DNA of 64,000 bases from Alteromonas sp. BMJM2 (GTDB lineage Bacteria; Pseudomonadota; Gammaproteobacteria; Enterobacterales; Alteromonadaceae). Positions 45,078-54,034 of the stretch are shown here, one piece after another (within the stretch, counting starts at the first letter, position 1; each line of letters begins with the position of its first letter). The position numbers and the translations under genes are program-made. Location: the NCBI RefSeq assembly GCF_027257845.1, contig NZ_JAPVOT010000011.1, forward strand, positions 1 through 64,000, given 5' to 3'. The notes beneath the pieces are model-generated. The model had not been told where the DNA came from. It made no database searches and saw nothing but the letters and a program-made list of their open reading frames with translations.

Positions 45078-45983
45078 TTATTTTGCCAGTGTTCCATTCT
45101 TATAGGCTTCAAACGCCTCCATTATTTCTTGCTGCGTATTCATAACGAACGGTCCGTATTGGACAATGGGCTCATTAATAGGCTCACCAAATACCACAAT
45201 ACACTTACATTCACCCTTGGCGAGAAGCGTTAGTTGTGAGTTCTCAGTACTTGTGGACGACAGTACCCCTATCTCTGTTGCACTAAGTGTGTTTTCCGAT
45301 GCTGCTGATTCTGGGTTTACCGTCAACGCTCCCTCATAAACATAAATAAACCCCTCTTGCATTCCATTAATATTAAGAGAAAGAAGCGAGGGTTCATCCT
45401 CGGTGGGTGTAAGATGAACATCAAAAAACGATGGTGCAACAGCGGTGGTTTTTACAGGTCCAGTAACACCATCAAATTCACCAGCAAGCACCTTCACTGT
45501 GGCTCCGTGACTGTTTACAACCGGTACGTCTGACGGTTGAATGTCTTGGTAGTTAGGCGATGACATTTTTTCATGCGATGGCAGGTTTACCCATAGTTGG
45601 AAGCCCTGAAGAAGCCCCTCTTCCTGCTCGGGCATTTCTTCATGGATAATACCTTTACCCGCATTCATCCACTGGATCCCACCTGCCTCTATAACCCCCT
45701 CGTTCCCCACGGAATCTTTATGCCGCATCTTCCCTGCCAGCATATAAGTCACCGTTTGAAATCCCCTATGGGGGTGGGCAGGAAAGCCAGCCAAATATTC
45801 ATCCGGTTTATCGGAACCAAAAAAATCGAGCATTAAGAATGGGTCAAGCCTAGGGAGCATTGGCTGCCCAATGATACGTGTTAAAGAGACACCGGCCCCA
45901 TCACTCGTGGCTACCCCTTTTACCCGTTTTGTGACCGAGCGTTGAGTAACAGCATTTTTCTGATTATCAGTGTTTGATTTCAT
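45078..45983 (-). CDS. pirin-family protein
   Basis: A 301-residue cupin-fold pirin. The N-terminal cupin has the metal ligands in FPAHPHRGFQTVTYML (HxH) and IHEEMPE (His and Glu), with GGIQWMNAGKGI between them. The C-terminal cupin covers about 180-290. Bacterial pirins include quercetinases and regulators of pyruvate metabolism; which applies here cannot be told. GAG-type binding site upstream is modest. The gene lies 15 bp downstream of the glutathionyl-hydroquinone reductase on the same strand, a pairing suggesting a shared response to quinones or oxidants. Confidence 0.92.
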   Translation of the reverse strand: MKSNTDNQKNAVTQRSVTKRVKGVATSDGAGVSLTRIIGQPMLPRLDPFLMLDFFGSDKPDEYLAGFPAHPHRGFQTVTYMLAGKMRHKDSVGNEGVIEAGGIQWMNAGKGIIHEEMPEQEEGLLQGFQLWVNLPSHEKMSSPNYQDIQPSDVPVVNSHGATVKVLAGEFDGVTGPVKTTAVAPSFFDVHLTPTEDEPSLLSLNINGMQEGFIYVYEGALTVNPESAASENTLSATEIGVLSSTSTENSQLTLLAKGECKCIVVFGEPINEPIVQYGPFVMNTQQEIMEAFEAYKNGTLAK

Positions 45984-45998
45984 AACAGGTGCTCTCGC

Positions 45999-46961
45999 TC
46001 ATTTACCGATGTTTTCTCTGCCATGGGCAGACATCAAATCTTGAGATGGTCCCACTGGAATAACCTGGGTTGGGTTAATCATGGTATGACTAAAATAATA
46101 ATGACGTTTTATATGGTCAAAATTGACGGTTTCTGCCACGCCAGGTACCTGGTAAAGCTCCTTCATATAACCGAATGTATTGGGGTAATCGGCTATTTGC
46201 TTTTTATTACATTTGAAGTGTCCGTGATACACAGGGTCGAAGCGTATTAAGGTGGTAAATAGACGCCAGTCTGCCTCGGTTAGCGTGTCTCCCACTAAAT
46301 AACGGGATGAGGAAAGACGAGTTTCAACCTCTTCAAGGGCATCAAAGAGCGCATTGACGGCTTCTTCATACGCCTCTTGTGTAGTGGCAAAACCAGACTT
46401 GTATACCCCATTATTAATACTGTGATAAACCAATTCGTTAATGTCGTCGATGTCAGAGCGCAATAATTCAGGGTAATAATCATCATCGTTTCCTGTTAGT
46501 GCATTAAAGTCGCTATTGAGAATTCGAATGATGTCTGCCGACTCGTTGTTAACAATGGTGTTGAGTTTTTTATCCCACAAAATTGGCACAGTAACTCTCG
46601 TCGTAATATCAGGGTCAACCTTGGTGTATAGCTGGTGAGCAAACTCAACGTTAAAAAGTGTATCGCCAGTTGCACCAGGATAATCTCCAAATTCCCAGCC
46701 ATTATCGAGCATTTCTGGATGCACGACAGATACGTCGATGTGGGATTCTAGCTTTTTAAGCTTACGAAAAATCAGTGTTCTATGGGCCCAAGGGCACGCT
46801 AAAGATACATACAGGTGATAGCGTCCGCTTTCAGGGGCGAACTTACCGTCACTATCCCCTATTCGATGGCGGAACTTACTTGCCTGCCGTTCAAATTTAC
46901 CGCCACTTTTGTCTGTGTCGTACCATTTGTCTTGCCACTTTCCATCAACTAATAAACCCAT
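45999..46961 (-). CDS. yqjG: glutathionyl-hydroquinone reductase (Xi-class GST, YqjG-like)
   Basis: A 320-residue Xi-class glutathione transferase. The active-site CPWAHRTLIFRKLKKL (Cys near residue 60) is preceded by GKFAPESGRYHLYVSLA, and the C-terminal helical domain contains YLVGDTLTEADWRLFTTLIRFDPVY and YPNTFGYMKELYQ, all typical of the family. It reduces glutathionyl-hydroquinones to hydroquinones using GSH. AGAGG places the start at the second ATG, 46961 (MGLLVDGKW), rather than 46967. Pirin follows downstream. Confidence 0.92.
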   Translation of the reverse strand: MGLLVDGKWQDKWYDTDKSGGKFERQASKFRHRIGDSDGKFAPESGRYHLYVSLACPWAHRTLIFRKLKKLESHIDVSVVHPEMLDNGWEFGDYPGATGDTLFNVEFAHQLYTKVDPDITTRVTVPILWDKKLNTIVNNESADIIRILNSDFNALTGNDDDYYPELLRSDIDDINELVYHSINNGVYKSGFATTQEAYEEAVNALFDALEEVETRLSSSRYLVGDTLTEADWRLFTTLIRFDPVYHGHFKCNKKQIADYPNTFGYMKELYQVPGVAETVNFDHIKRHYYFSHTMINPTQVIPVGPSQDLMSAHGRENIGK

Positions 46962-46967
46962 AACCAT

Positions 46968-47419
46968 ACCTCTTTGATAAAAACGCGTTGACCGTTGCCG
47001 TACATTCGCACCAACGTTCTTTTAAAAAAGGTCAACGCGCCTAAGTGTTAAACGTCTTATTTTCGATAGGTAAATTAAAACATGTAATTTATAGAACGTA
47101 TGTTGACTTAATACGGATTTAACATTCTAAAAAAGCAAAAGAAACTAGTAATTATTGGTTGTGAAAGCTAAAAGCGCTTCGTGAATACCTTATGGTAATT
47201 TAACTGATGATTCTGACAATGCTTTTTGCGGTGATTTCTGAGAAAATACTCAGTGACCAAATTAAGTTGCAGTTTGAAGCGAACGACTAAACAAAAAATA
47301 GAATACCGCCGAGGTACGAAAAAGACGTTAATCACTGTGAAAAGCACGCTGAGATAAACGAAAATTTCTTAACATGCTTATTTAATCGAGCTAATTAAAA
47401 CAATCTGAGTAGAATTACC
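46968..47419. other. divergent intergenic region, no gene seen
   Basis: 452 AT-rich bp between oppositely transcribed yqjG and tcdA. Both promoters should lie here. No frame, hairpin or known operator stands out. Confidence 0.4.
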
Positions 47420-48196
47420 ATGTCTGAAGACCCACGTTTAGGTGGCATAGTGCGCTTATATGGCGCAGAGCAAACTCATGCACTAGCAAATAGCCATGTT
47501 GCCGTTATTGGCATAGGTGGCGTGGGGAGTTGGACCGCAGAGGCACTTGCCCGTTCGGGTGTAGGCAAAATTACGCTAGTAGATTTAGATGATGTCTGTG
47601 TCACTAATACTAATCGCCAAATTCATGCCCTAAACAGCACCATAGGCGATCCGAAAGTGGAGGTGATGGCTTCTCGCATAGCGCAAATTAATCCTGCGTG
47701 TCAGGTTGTAGTAATTGAAGACTTTATTACTCCTGAGAATACTAAAAGCTTGCTAACGCCTGACATGGACATGGTTGTGGATGCCACCGACAGTATTCGC
47801 GCTAAAGCCGCGATGATCGCCCATTGCAAACGGAGTAAAATCCCTATTATTACTGTTGGCGGCGCGGGCGGTCAAATAGACCCCACTCAGGTAACGCGCG
47901 GTGACTTATCAAAGACAACCCAGGACCCCCTCGCAGCAAAACTTCGTAGCGAGTTGCGCCGCTTTTACAATTTTAGTAAAAACCCAAAGCGACGTTTTGG
48001 CGTGGAGTGTATCTACTCTACTGAACAACTTCGCTACCCTCAGCCAGACGGCTCCGTGTGTTTCAGCAAGTCAGCGATGGAAGGTGGAACCCGACTGGAT
48101 TGCGCTGGAGGCTTTGGTGCAGTTGTCACAGTAACCGCAACATTTGGCATGTTTGCCGCTGCAAGCGTGATAAATCGATTGACAGGTAACAAGTAA
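47420..48196 (+). CDS. tcdA: tRNA threonylcarbamoyladenosine dehydratase
   Basis: A 258-residue E1-like (ThiF/MoeB fold) enzyme. It dehydrates t6A37 to the cyclic ct6A form in ANN-decoding tRNAs. The nucleotide-binding VAVIGIGGVGSWTAEALARSGVGKITLVDLDDV and the block TNTNRQIHALNSTIGDPKVE are diagnostic, as are VDATDSIRAKAAMI and KDPLAAKLRSELRR-like TQDPLAAKLRSELRRFY. Length matches E. coli TcdA/CsdL (268). The C-terminal transmembrane-like segment (GGFGAVVTVTATFGMFAAASVI) is also usual. Confidence 0.94.
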   Translation: MSEDPRLGGIVRLYGAEQTHALANSHVAVIGIGGVGSWTAEALARSGVGKITLVDLDDVCVTNTNRQIHALNSTIGDPKVEVMASRIAQINPACQVVVIEDFITPENTKSLLTPDMDMVVDATDSIRAKAAMIAHCKRSKIPIITVGGAGGQIDPTQVTRGDLSKTTQDPLAAKLRSELRRFYNFSKNPKRRFGVECIYSTEQLRYPQPDGSVCFSKSAMEGGTRLDCAGGFGAVVTVTATFGMFAAASVINRLTGNK

Positions 48197-48337
48197 TTAA
48201 AAACAGTTTTCATATTACCTTAGGGCAAACAACCTGTTATATTTCAATGTCTATTGTATTGTCATGCCCGTTATATTGTACTGACTAGCGCGTGTAAATC
48301 TTAATTTACCGCTGTATCGCCTAACAAGGAGAAGACT

Positions 48338-48745
48338 GTGTCACCAGAAGAACTCAATAAATTAATGGCCGATTGTGCATCCGACGCAAAAGTTGTCGCA
48401 TCAAAAGAGTTCGACATTACTCTCGATGATTCACCGCAAAGCATTACAACAGTAGATGATGTTTTACTGAGTTTTATAGACAAGTTTCACGACCAAGCAC
48501 TTGAAGATCAAGCGGTTTTCACAATCTGTAATATTTTTGGGGCTTACGTTGGCGAAATATTAAAAAATCAGATTGGCGGCGAGTGGATTTATGATCAGTC
48601 AAGCCCGAGTGCCCCGACTGTCTTTCTCGGTGTTGGTGGCAATACTTATGCATTAGCTGGCATTTGTTACGAGCGTTTGGTTAACGACAGCCAAGTAAGT
48701 GTCTATGCCTACTACGAACAAGCTTTAGCCAACCACAAGCACTAA
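48338..48745 (+). CDS. hypothetical cytoplasmic protein, 135 residues
   Basis: I do not recognise this protein. It has no signal or membrane segment. The sequence reads as a mixed alpha/beta fold: helical N-terminus (EELNKLMADCASDAKVVA), a central FTICNIFGAYVGEILKNQ and GGEWIYD, and a C-terminal helical segment (ALAGICYERLVND). FGAYVGEILK followed by GGEW resembles the motif of several immunity or DUF-type small proteins, but I would not name a family. The start is GTG at 48338, well supported by AAGGAGAA five bases upstream. It follows tcdA by 141 bp and converges with the DUF2919 gene. Confidence 0.68.
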   Translation: MSPEELNKLMADCASDAKVVASKEFDITLDDSPQSITTVDDVLLSFIDKFHDQALEDQAVFTICNIFGAYVGEILKNQIGGEWIYDQSSPSAPTVFLGVGGNTYALAGICYERLVNDSQVSVYAYYEQALANHKH

Positions 48746-48769
48746 TCATGGGTATTGGTGCAAATACCC

Positions 48770-49330
48770 TTAGCCTCGGTTAACCCCATCGCCGGCCTGT
48801 TTATCGATATCATCGGTACCTCTTAAAGCGTCCTCTGCTTTGTTTTGTTTATCTGGCACCTCAACGGTTGGCGTTGCCCAATCGTTAATCATCCACTTTA
48901 GGTGGCGACTTCTCGTTACTACGTAGAGCGTCATTGAATAGAGTAGTATTTTTACTGCCGTTACCACCTCAAAGCCCCATTGATGATGCATGAGATAGTA
49001 GACTTGAGACGTGAGAAGAATAAGCACCCCAATTTGTATAAATGGCAAAATACAATGGCGCCACCTTATCAGGTCGTGTTTCCATAGGCGCTCTCTTTGA
49101 CTGATTAATACAAGCGTGAGCAATACTGGCAAGCTCGCTACCAAATTAAGACCTAAGGCTTCTTTTTGAGGATAGAAAAAGGCAAGCAAGTCAGTGGTTT
49201 GCGTACGAGATGCAACGGAAAAGATAAACACAAGCCAATCAATACAAAGCAGTAGCAATAGCGAATACAACCAGACAGGCGGTAGTATTCGTCCAGATTC
49301 ATCGTAGTATTTTAAGGGTAGTTTTAGCAT
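48770..49330 (-). CDS. DUF2919 (YfeZ-like) inner-membrane protein
   Basis: A 186-residue membrane protein with four to five hydrophobic segments (residues about 19-40, 63-77, 92-110, 122-136). The N-terminus YYDESGRILPPVWLYSLLLLLCIDWLVF followed by RTQTTDLLAFFYPQKEALGLNL matches DUF2919, which includes E. coli YfeZ of unknown role. The C-terminal 45 residues are hydrophilic (KQNKAEDALRGTDD). It lies alone, convergent with the hypothetical protein at 48338. Confidence 0.75.
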   Translation of the reverse strand: MLKLPLKYYDESGRILPPVWLYSLLLLLCIDWLVFIFSVASRTQTTDLLAFFYPQKEALGLNLVASLPVLLTLVLISQRERLWKHDLIRWRHCILPFIQIGVLILLTSQVYYLMHHQWGFEVVTAVKILLYSMTLYVVTRSRHLKWMINDWATPTVEVPDKQNKAEDALRGTDDIDKQAGDGVNRG

Positions 49331-49715
49331 TCGGTCAGCTTTATCATCGTCGATTTCGTTTTTGTTATTTGGTTTAGCGCCAGTTTGAATAATGGGGCTG
49401 TGAATAGAAAATTAAAGCGCACTAGCTAAAAATACCGTTAATTAAAAGTTACCTCTTTGCAACACCACCGTCTTTGCACCTTATTTAATCAAACCCTTTG
49501 CTAGAATGTATAACAACTATCAGTACGCCCCTTTTTACTCGTTTGTATAAACGTCTAATTTAACACCCCTGATTCAAACATTCTTATTTAATGAAAAATG
49601 GGCAGCTATGTACTGTGTTATTGTGTCACTTACTGTATACTTTGCGCCCTTTTTAAGTCGCGCCCAATTTACGTATATTCATTGGGACATCGTCATTGGC
49701 TAGGTGATATTTTAG
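49331..49715. other. divergent intergenic region upstream of rimO
   Basis: 385 bp with no gene. A TATACT at about 49634 could be a -10 for rimO, with only a weak -35. Both flanking genes are transcribed outward. Confidence 0.35.
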
Positions 49716-51155
49716 ATGACAGTAGAAACGTTTAATCCTAACAAAGTAACCAACAACACAACAACGTTAGAGACGCCAGTAAGAGTGTTGAATGAGACCA
49801 AATCGAACAACGCCAGCAACGGCAGTCGTATCGGCTTTGTTTCGTTAGGCTGCCCCAAAAACTTAGTGGATTCTGAGCGTATTCTTACTCAACTTCGCAC
49901 TGAAGGTTACGATGTTGTACCTACCTATAACGATGCTGACCTCGTTATTGTTAACACTTGTGGTTTCATTGACGCCGCAGTAGAAGAGTCACTAGATACC
50001 ATAGGTGAAGCGCTTAAAGAAAACGGTAAAGTTATTGTCACTGGTTGCTTGGGTATCAAAGAAGACGAAATACGCGAGGTGCACCCTAACGTACTTGCCA
50101 TTACAGGTCCTCATGCCTATGAAACCGTGGTAGAGCAAGTGCATGAGCATTTGCCAAAGCCCTCTCACAACCCGTTTGCCGACCTAGTTCCAGACCACGG
50201 TGTAAAGCTCACCCCAAGGCACTATGCGTACTTAAAAATATCGGAAGGCTGTAATCACAGATGTACATTCTGCATTATCCCTTCTATGCGTGGCGACTTA
50301 GTCAGTCGACCCGTGGGCAATGTGCTTGATGAAGCTAAGCGCCTAAAAGATGCTGGAGTTAAAGAGCTTCTTGTTATCTCACAAGATACTAGTGCCTATG
50401 GTGTAGATGTAAAACACAGAACCGGCTTTTGGAACGGCATGCCTGTTAAAACCCATATGCAGCAGCTGTGTGAAAAGCTAGGTGAAATTGGAATTTGGGT
50501 ACGTTTACATTACGTGTACCCCTACCCGCATGTTGACGATCTTATTCCTTTGATGAACGAAGGTAAGATTTTACCCTACCTCGACATTCCATTTCAGCAC
50601 GCGAGCAAACGTATTTTGCGTCTAATGAAGCGCCCTGGCAGCTCAGAGCGAGTACTTGAACGAGTGAAGAAATGGCGTGAAGCCTGCCCGTCACTTGTAA
50701 TTCGCTCTACATTTATTGTTGGCTTTCCTGGTGAAACAGAAGAAGAGTTTGAAGAACTTCTCGATTTCCTACGAGAAGCGCAGCTTGACCGTGTTGGCGC
50801 GTTTGCTTATTCACCCGTTGAAGGTGCAAGGGCTAACGATCTGCCTGATCCTGTTCCAGAAGGCGTTAAGCAGCAGCGTCTAACTCGCTTTATGGAGGTG
50901 CAGGGAGAAATAAGCGCGGCTCGCCTTCAAGCACGAATTGGAAACGAATACCAAGTGGTTATTGACTATGTAGACAGTGAAGGTGCAGTAGGTAGAACGT
51001 ATGCCGATGCGCCAGAAGTTGATGGCCTTGTTCATCTAAACGGTGTTTATGATGTGAAACCGGGCGAGCGTGTGTGGGCCGAGGTTATTCACGCTAACGA
51101 GCACGACGTTTGGGCTGTGCTGTCTGAAGAACAGGATGAACAAGACGAAGCGTAA
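49716..51155 (+). CDS. rimO: ribosomal protein S12 methylthiotransferase
   Basis: A 479-residue radical SAM methylthiotransferase that modifies Asp89 of ribosomal protein S12. The N-terminal UPF0004 domain starts [20 protein letters not shown] with its Cys residues (also [12 protein letters not shown] and IVTGCLG), the radical-SAM cluster is [17 protein letters not shown], and the C-terminal TRAM domain ends the protein. About 36 N-terminal residues (Asn/Thr rich) precede the family start, giving more than E. coli RimO (441); the extra may be non-functional or the start may be internal. Its own terminator follows. Confidence 0.95.
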   Translation: MTVETFNPNKVTNNTTTLETPVRVLNETKSNNASNGSRIGFVSLGCPKNLVDSERILTQLRTEGYDVVPTYNDADLVIVNTCGFIDAAVEESLDTIGEALKENGKVIVTGCLGIKEDEIREVHPNVLAITGPHAYETVVEQVHEHLPKPSHNPFADLVPDHGVKLTPRHYAYLKISEGCNHRCTFCIIPSMRGDLVSRPVGNVLDEAKRLKDAGVKELLVISQDTSAYGVDVKHRTGFWNGMPVKTHMQQLCEKLGEIGIWVRLHYVYPYPHVDDLIPLMNEGKILPYLDIPFQHASKRILRLMKRPGSSERVLERVKKWREACPSLVIRSTFIVGFPGETEEEFEELLDFLREAQLDRVGAFAYSPVEGARANDLPDPVPEGVKQQRLTRFMEVQGEISAARLQARIGNEYQVVIDYVDSEGAVGRTYADAPEVDGLVHLNGVYDVKPGERVWAEVIHANEHDVWAVLSEEQDEQDEA

Positions 51156-51182
51156 AACCAACGATATAAAACACGTAATACA

Positions 51183-51210
51183 AAAAAGGCGCTGATTGAA
51201 GCGCCTTTCT
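51183..51210. terminator. bidirectional terminator between rimO and the SDR gene
   Basis: AAAAAAGGCGCT, short loop and AGCGCCTTTCTT: hairpin between convergent genes. Confidence 0.87.
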
Positions 51211-51237
51211 TGGATCTTAGTTTTTGCTTTTTACTTT

Positions 51238-51897
51238 TTACCAGGGCAATATTTCACCATTGGAATGAACAAACTGCCCAGTAGACTCTAAATTCAATTC
51301 AGAAATTCGTTCTACCAAACGCTCAGCACATGTAGTTGTGTCAATATCACCAGCGCCGCCCACCATTTCGGTCTGCACAAAGCCAGGATGAAACAAGCCA
51401 ACTGCTATACCTTTGGGCTTAAGATCGTTAGCTAGCGACACGCCTGCGGCATTAAGCGCTGCCTTTGACATACGGTAGCCATAATAGTTGCCAGAGCCAT
51501 TGTCGGTCATAGAGCCCATTCGACTTGTTATTAATGCAACCTTACTGCCAGACGATAAGCGTGGCAGTAACAGTTGGGTAACAAGTAATGGGCCTAATGC
51601 ATTGACTCTAAATTGGTAATCTATGGTATTCGGATCCCAGTCATCGATAGACTCTTTTCCCAGCACTCCTGCGTTATTAATGAGTACATCAATTTTAACA
51701 TTAGAGAGCGGCGCTAATTGCTCGCCTAATGTATCTGGCCGAGACACATCCACGCCCTGAATTACATTAATACCTGTGCTGTTTAATTCATCACAGCTAT
51801 TGCGGCACGTTGCATACACTTTTGCTCCCTGCTGTTGATATTGCTTGGCCAGTGCGAGTCCTATCCCGCGATTGCCTCCCGTTATAACAACATTCAT
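51238..51897 (-). CDS. short-chain dehydrogenase/reductase
   Basis: A 219-residue classical SDR with TGGNRGIGLALAKQY (cofactor), NNAGVL, LITSRMGS (active Ser) and YYGYRMSKAALN (Tyr-x3-Lys). C-factor-like (CsgA-type) SDRs of this size and pattern (FHPGFVQTEMVG) are common, but the substrate is unknown. It follows kdsB on the - strand after 66 bp, probably as an accessory gene of that cluster. Confidence 0.88.
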   Translation of the reverse strand: MNVVITGGNRGIGLALAKQYQQQGAKVYATCRNSCDELNSTGINVIQGVDVSRPDTLGEQLAPLSNVKIDVLINNAGVLGKESIDDWDPNTIDYQFRVNALGPLLVTQLLLPRLSSGSKVALITSRMGSMTDNGSGNYYGYRMSKAALNAAGVSLANDLKPKGIAVGLFHPGFVQTEMVGGAGDIDTTTCAERLVERISELNLESTGQFVHSNGEILPW

Positions 51898-51962
51898 AAT
51901 GCCTCCCTTTGTGTGTTCTCTTATATGAGTAAGTTGATTAAACTGATTTAGGTGTTTTAGTT

Positions 51963-52721
51963 TTAACTACGTTGCTCTAGCGCTATTAGCAAACGTTCCA
52001 AATCTTCAGGTGTATCGATCCCTATAGGAGGTGGCGCTTTGGCCTGCTGGCAATGAATGCTATCGCCGTACCACAAGGCTCTCAATTGCTCTAGCGATTC
52101 TATTTGCTCTAAAGCGCTAGGTTCATAATTCACATACTGCTCAATATACCTTGCTCGATATGCATAAATACCAATATGGCGATGGTAGAGCGCCGTATCT
52201 GCGTCGCTCTTATCACTCATCATTCTATCCCGTTCGAAGGGAATGGGTGAGCGTGAAAAGTATATCGCCTCACTATTTTTGTTAACCACAACCTTAACGA
52301 TATTGGGGTTAAACACGTCGTCGATACTGGTAACCGGGGTGGTTAACGTAGCCATCTCACACTCTTTAGCGTTCGCTAAATTTAGCGCGACTTGACGGAT
52401 ATTTTCTGCGGGAATAAAAGGCTCATCGCCCTGCACATTCACCACAATATCATCTGCCTCGAGCGACATCGTACGAACTACTTCTGCAATGCGCTCAGTA
52501 CCAGACTGATGCTCAGAAGACGTCATACAGACTGTGCAAAACTGGCTTGCCACTTTTTTGATTCTGTCATCGTCGGTGGCCACTATAATGCGCTCTGCAC
52601 CTGCTTCTTTAGCACGCTCAACAACATGCTGAATCATTGGTTTGCCGTTAATGGATGCTAAAGGCTTGCCAGGAAAACGACTGGAACCAAAACGTGCGGG
52701 TATAACAACTGTAAATGCCAT
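51963..52721 (-). CDS. kdsB: CMP-Kdo synthetase
   Basis: A 252-residue 3-deoxy-manno-octulosonate cytidylyltransferase that activates Kdo for lipid A/core synthesis. The N-terminus FTVVIPARFGSSRFPGKPLASINGKPMI is the nucleotidyltransferase signature, VNVQGDEPFIP binds metal and substrate, and YRHIGIYAYRARYIEQY with LEQIESLEQLRALW completes the pattern. The frame runs to 52784, but the ATG at 52721 (MAFTVVIPARF) matches the family (E. coli 248). Confidence 0.95.
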   Translation of the reverse strand: MAFTVVIPARFGSSRFPGKPLASINGKPMIQHVVERAKEAGAERIIVATDDDRIKKVASQFCTVCMTSSEHQSGTERIAEVVRTMSLEADDIVVNVQGDEPFIPAENIRQVALNLANAKECEMATLTTPVTSIDDVFNPNIVKVVVNKNSEAIYFSRSPIPFERDRMMSDKSDADTALYHRHIGIYAYRARYIEQYVNYEPSALEQIESLEQLRALWYGDSIHCQQAKAPPPIGIDTPEDLERLLIALEQRS

Positions 52722-52818
52722 AGCTTGAAGTACCATGTGTAGAAGCAATAGTCTTACTTGTGTTTGTTCGAAATGCAATTGCAATAAGGCAATAGCGCGT
52801 GATGCAAAACGCTGAGTT

Positions 52819-53013
52819 CTAGCGAGTAGCGTCCACTTGTTCTAACGACAAGGTAGTGGCCTTAGCTTCTATTAACACAGGAATGCCGCCTTTGATGTCA
52901 TAAGCGAGACGGTCGAAACGGCACACTAAACTGTTGTTAGATTCTCCTAGGACGAGTTTCCCCTTGCATACCGGGCATGCTAATACTTCTAAAAGCTTTT
53001 TATCAAACGCCAT
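52819..53013 (-). CDS. Trm112-family zinc protein (YcaR)
   Basis: A 64-residue protein of the Trm112/YcaR (UPF0434) family: LLEVLACPVCKGKLVLGESNNSLVCRFDRLAYDIKGGIPVLI. The CPVC pair and a single later Cys form a partial zinc ribbon. In E. coli ycaR lies between lpxK and kdsB, as here. The start at 53013 (MAFDKKLLEV) follows AAGGA; the gene overlaps the end of lpxK by eleven bases. The biochemical role in bacteria is unknown. Confidence 0.9.
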   Translation of the reverse strand: MAFDKKLLEVLACPVCKGKLVLGESNNSLVCRFDRLAYDIKGGIPVLIEAKATTLSLEQVDATR

Positions 53014-54034
53014 CTTCTTTTTCCTTTTCACTACTTTTTATAACCAGCCCCGTTGTGGCTAGCTTATTATCTATCGCATTAAAAAATGCATCATTAATAC
53101 ACGCACTCACGGGTAGAAACCAGCAGTCGTCGTGTACATATGAAGCTACCTTTACCGCGTCTTTTTCGGTCATTACCACGGTGCCCTCAGGGATATCATC
53201 GCGACTAAAATGATAGTGGTCAGGAAACGGTAAGGACACAACAAGGTTAATTCCCATCGCTTTTAATTGATTAAAAAAGCGCTGTGGAGAGCCAATACCT
53301 GCAAGTGCACTAACAGGCTTCTCACGAAAAGAGCCTACGCTAGCCTTCCTATCCTTATCTTGGATGTTGGTGAGTTGTCCAGGCTGTAACGACATGGAAA
53401 ACTGTTTTGACACGGGTTGGTTAAAATGGGGAATTACGTCACTGTTGTGAATAATTGCATCCACATTAGCTAAACGCCACAGCCCTTCTCGCAAGGGTCC
53501 CATGGGTAGTAGGAAACCACTACCCACTTTTCTATCGTCCATTACCACTAATTCAACGTCTCGATGCAGAGCATAATGCTGCAGGCCATCATCGCAAATA
53601 ATGAGTTGGCAACCTAACTCATCAACTAAATAGCGAGCACCACGAGCACGTACTGGGTCAATTACTACAGTACAACCGCTTCGACTGGCTAACAGCCTAG
53701 GTTCATCACCTACCTCTTCGGCGTTGTCATTCTCATTCACGCTTCGCGGGTAAAAACTGGAGTTGCCGCCATAACCACGACTTAGAATACCCACTTTAAT
53801 GCCACGTCGGGTGTAATACTCTGCAAGGGCCAATACGACTGGCGTCTTTCCATTACCACCCACAGATATGTTGCCCACAACAATGACCGGCGCATTCACT
53901 TTTATGGTTTTCTTAACGCCTATTTTGAATAGCAGTCTTCTACCTGCAGAAACGCAGTAAAAAAGCAGCGTAAGGGGCGCTAACAACCACACCAATGGGT
54001 GTCCGCCATACCACTTTTTTACCAAATTACTCAC
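53003..54034 (-). CDS. lpxK: tetraacyldisaccharide 4'-kinase
   Basis: A 343-residue inner-membrane-associated kinase that phosphorylates the lipid A disaccharide. An N-terminal membrane segment (PLVWLLAPLTLLFYCVSAGRRL) is followed by VGNISVGGNGKTPVVLAL (P-loop), GILSRGYGG and DDGLQHYALHRDVELVVMD, all LpxK signatures. The start overlaps msbA by four bases, indicating coupled translation. Confidence 0.95.
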   Translation of the reverse strand: MSNLVKKWYGGHPLVWLLAPLTLLFYCVSAGRRLLFKIGVKKTIKVNAPVIVVGNISVGGNGKTPVVLALAEYYTRRGIKVGILSRGYGGNSSFYPRSVNENDNAEEVGDEPRLLASRSGCTVVIDPVRARGARYLVDELGCQLIICDDGLQHYALHRDVELVVMDDRKVGSGFLLPMGPLREGLWRLANVDAIIHNSDVIPHFNQPVSKQFSMSLQPGQLTNIQDKDRKASVGSFREKPVSALAGIGSPQRFFNQLKAMGINLVVSLPFPDHYHFSRDDIPEGTVVMTEKDAVKVASYVHDDCWFLPVSACINDAFFNAIDNKLATTGLVIKSSEKEKEDGV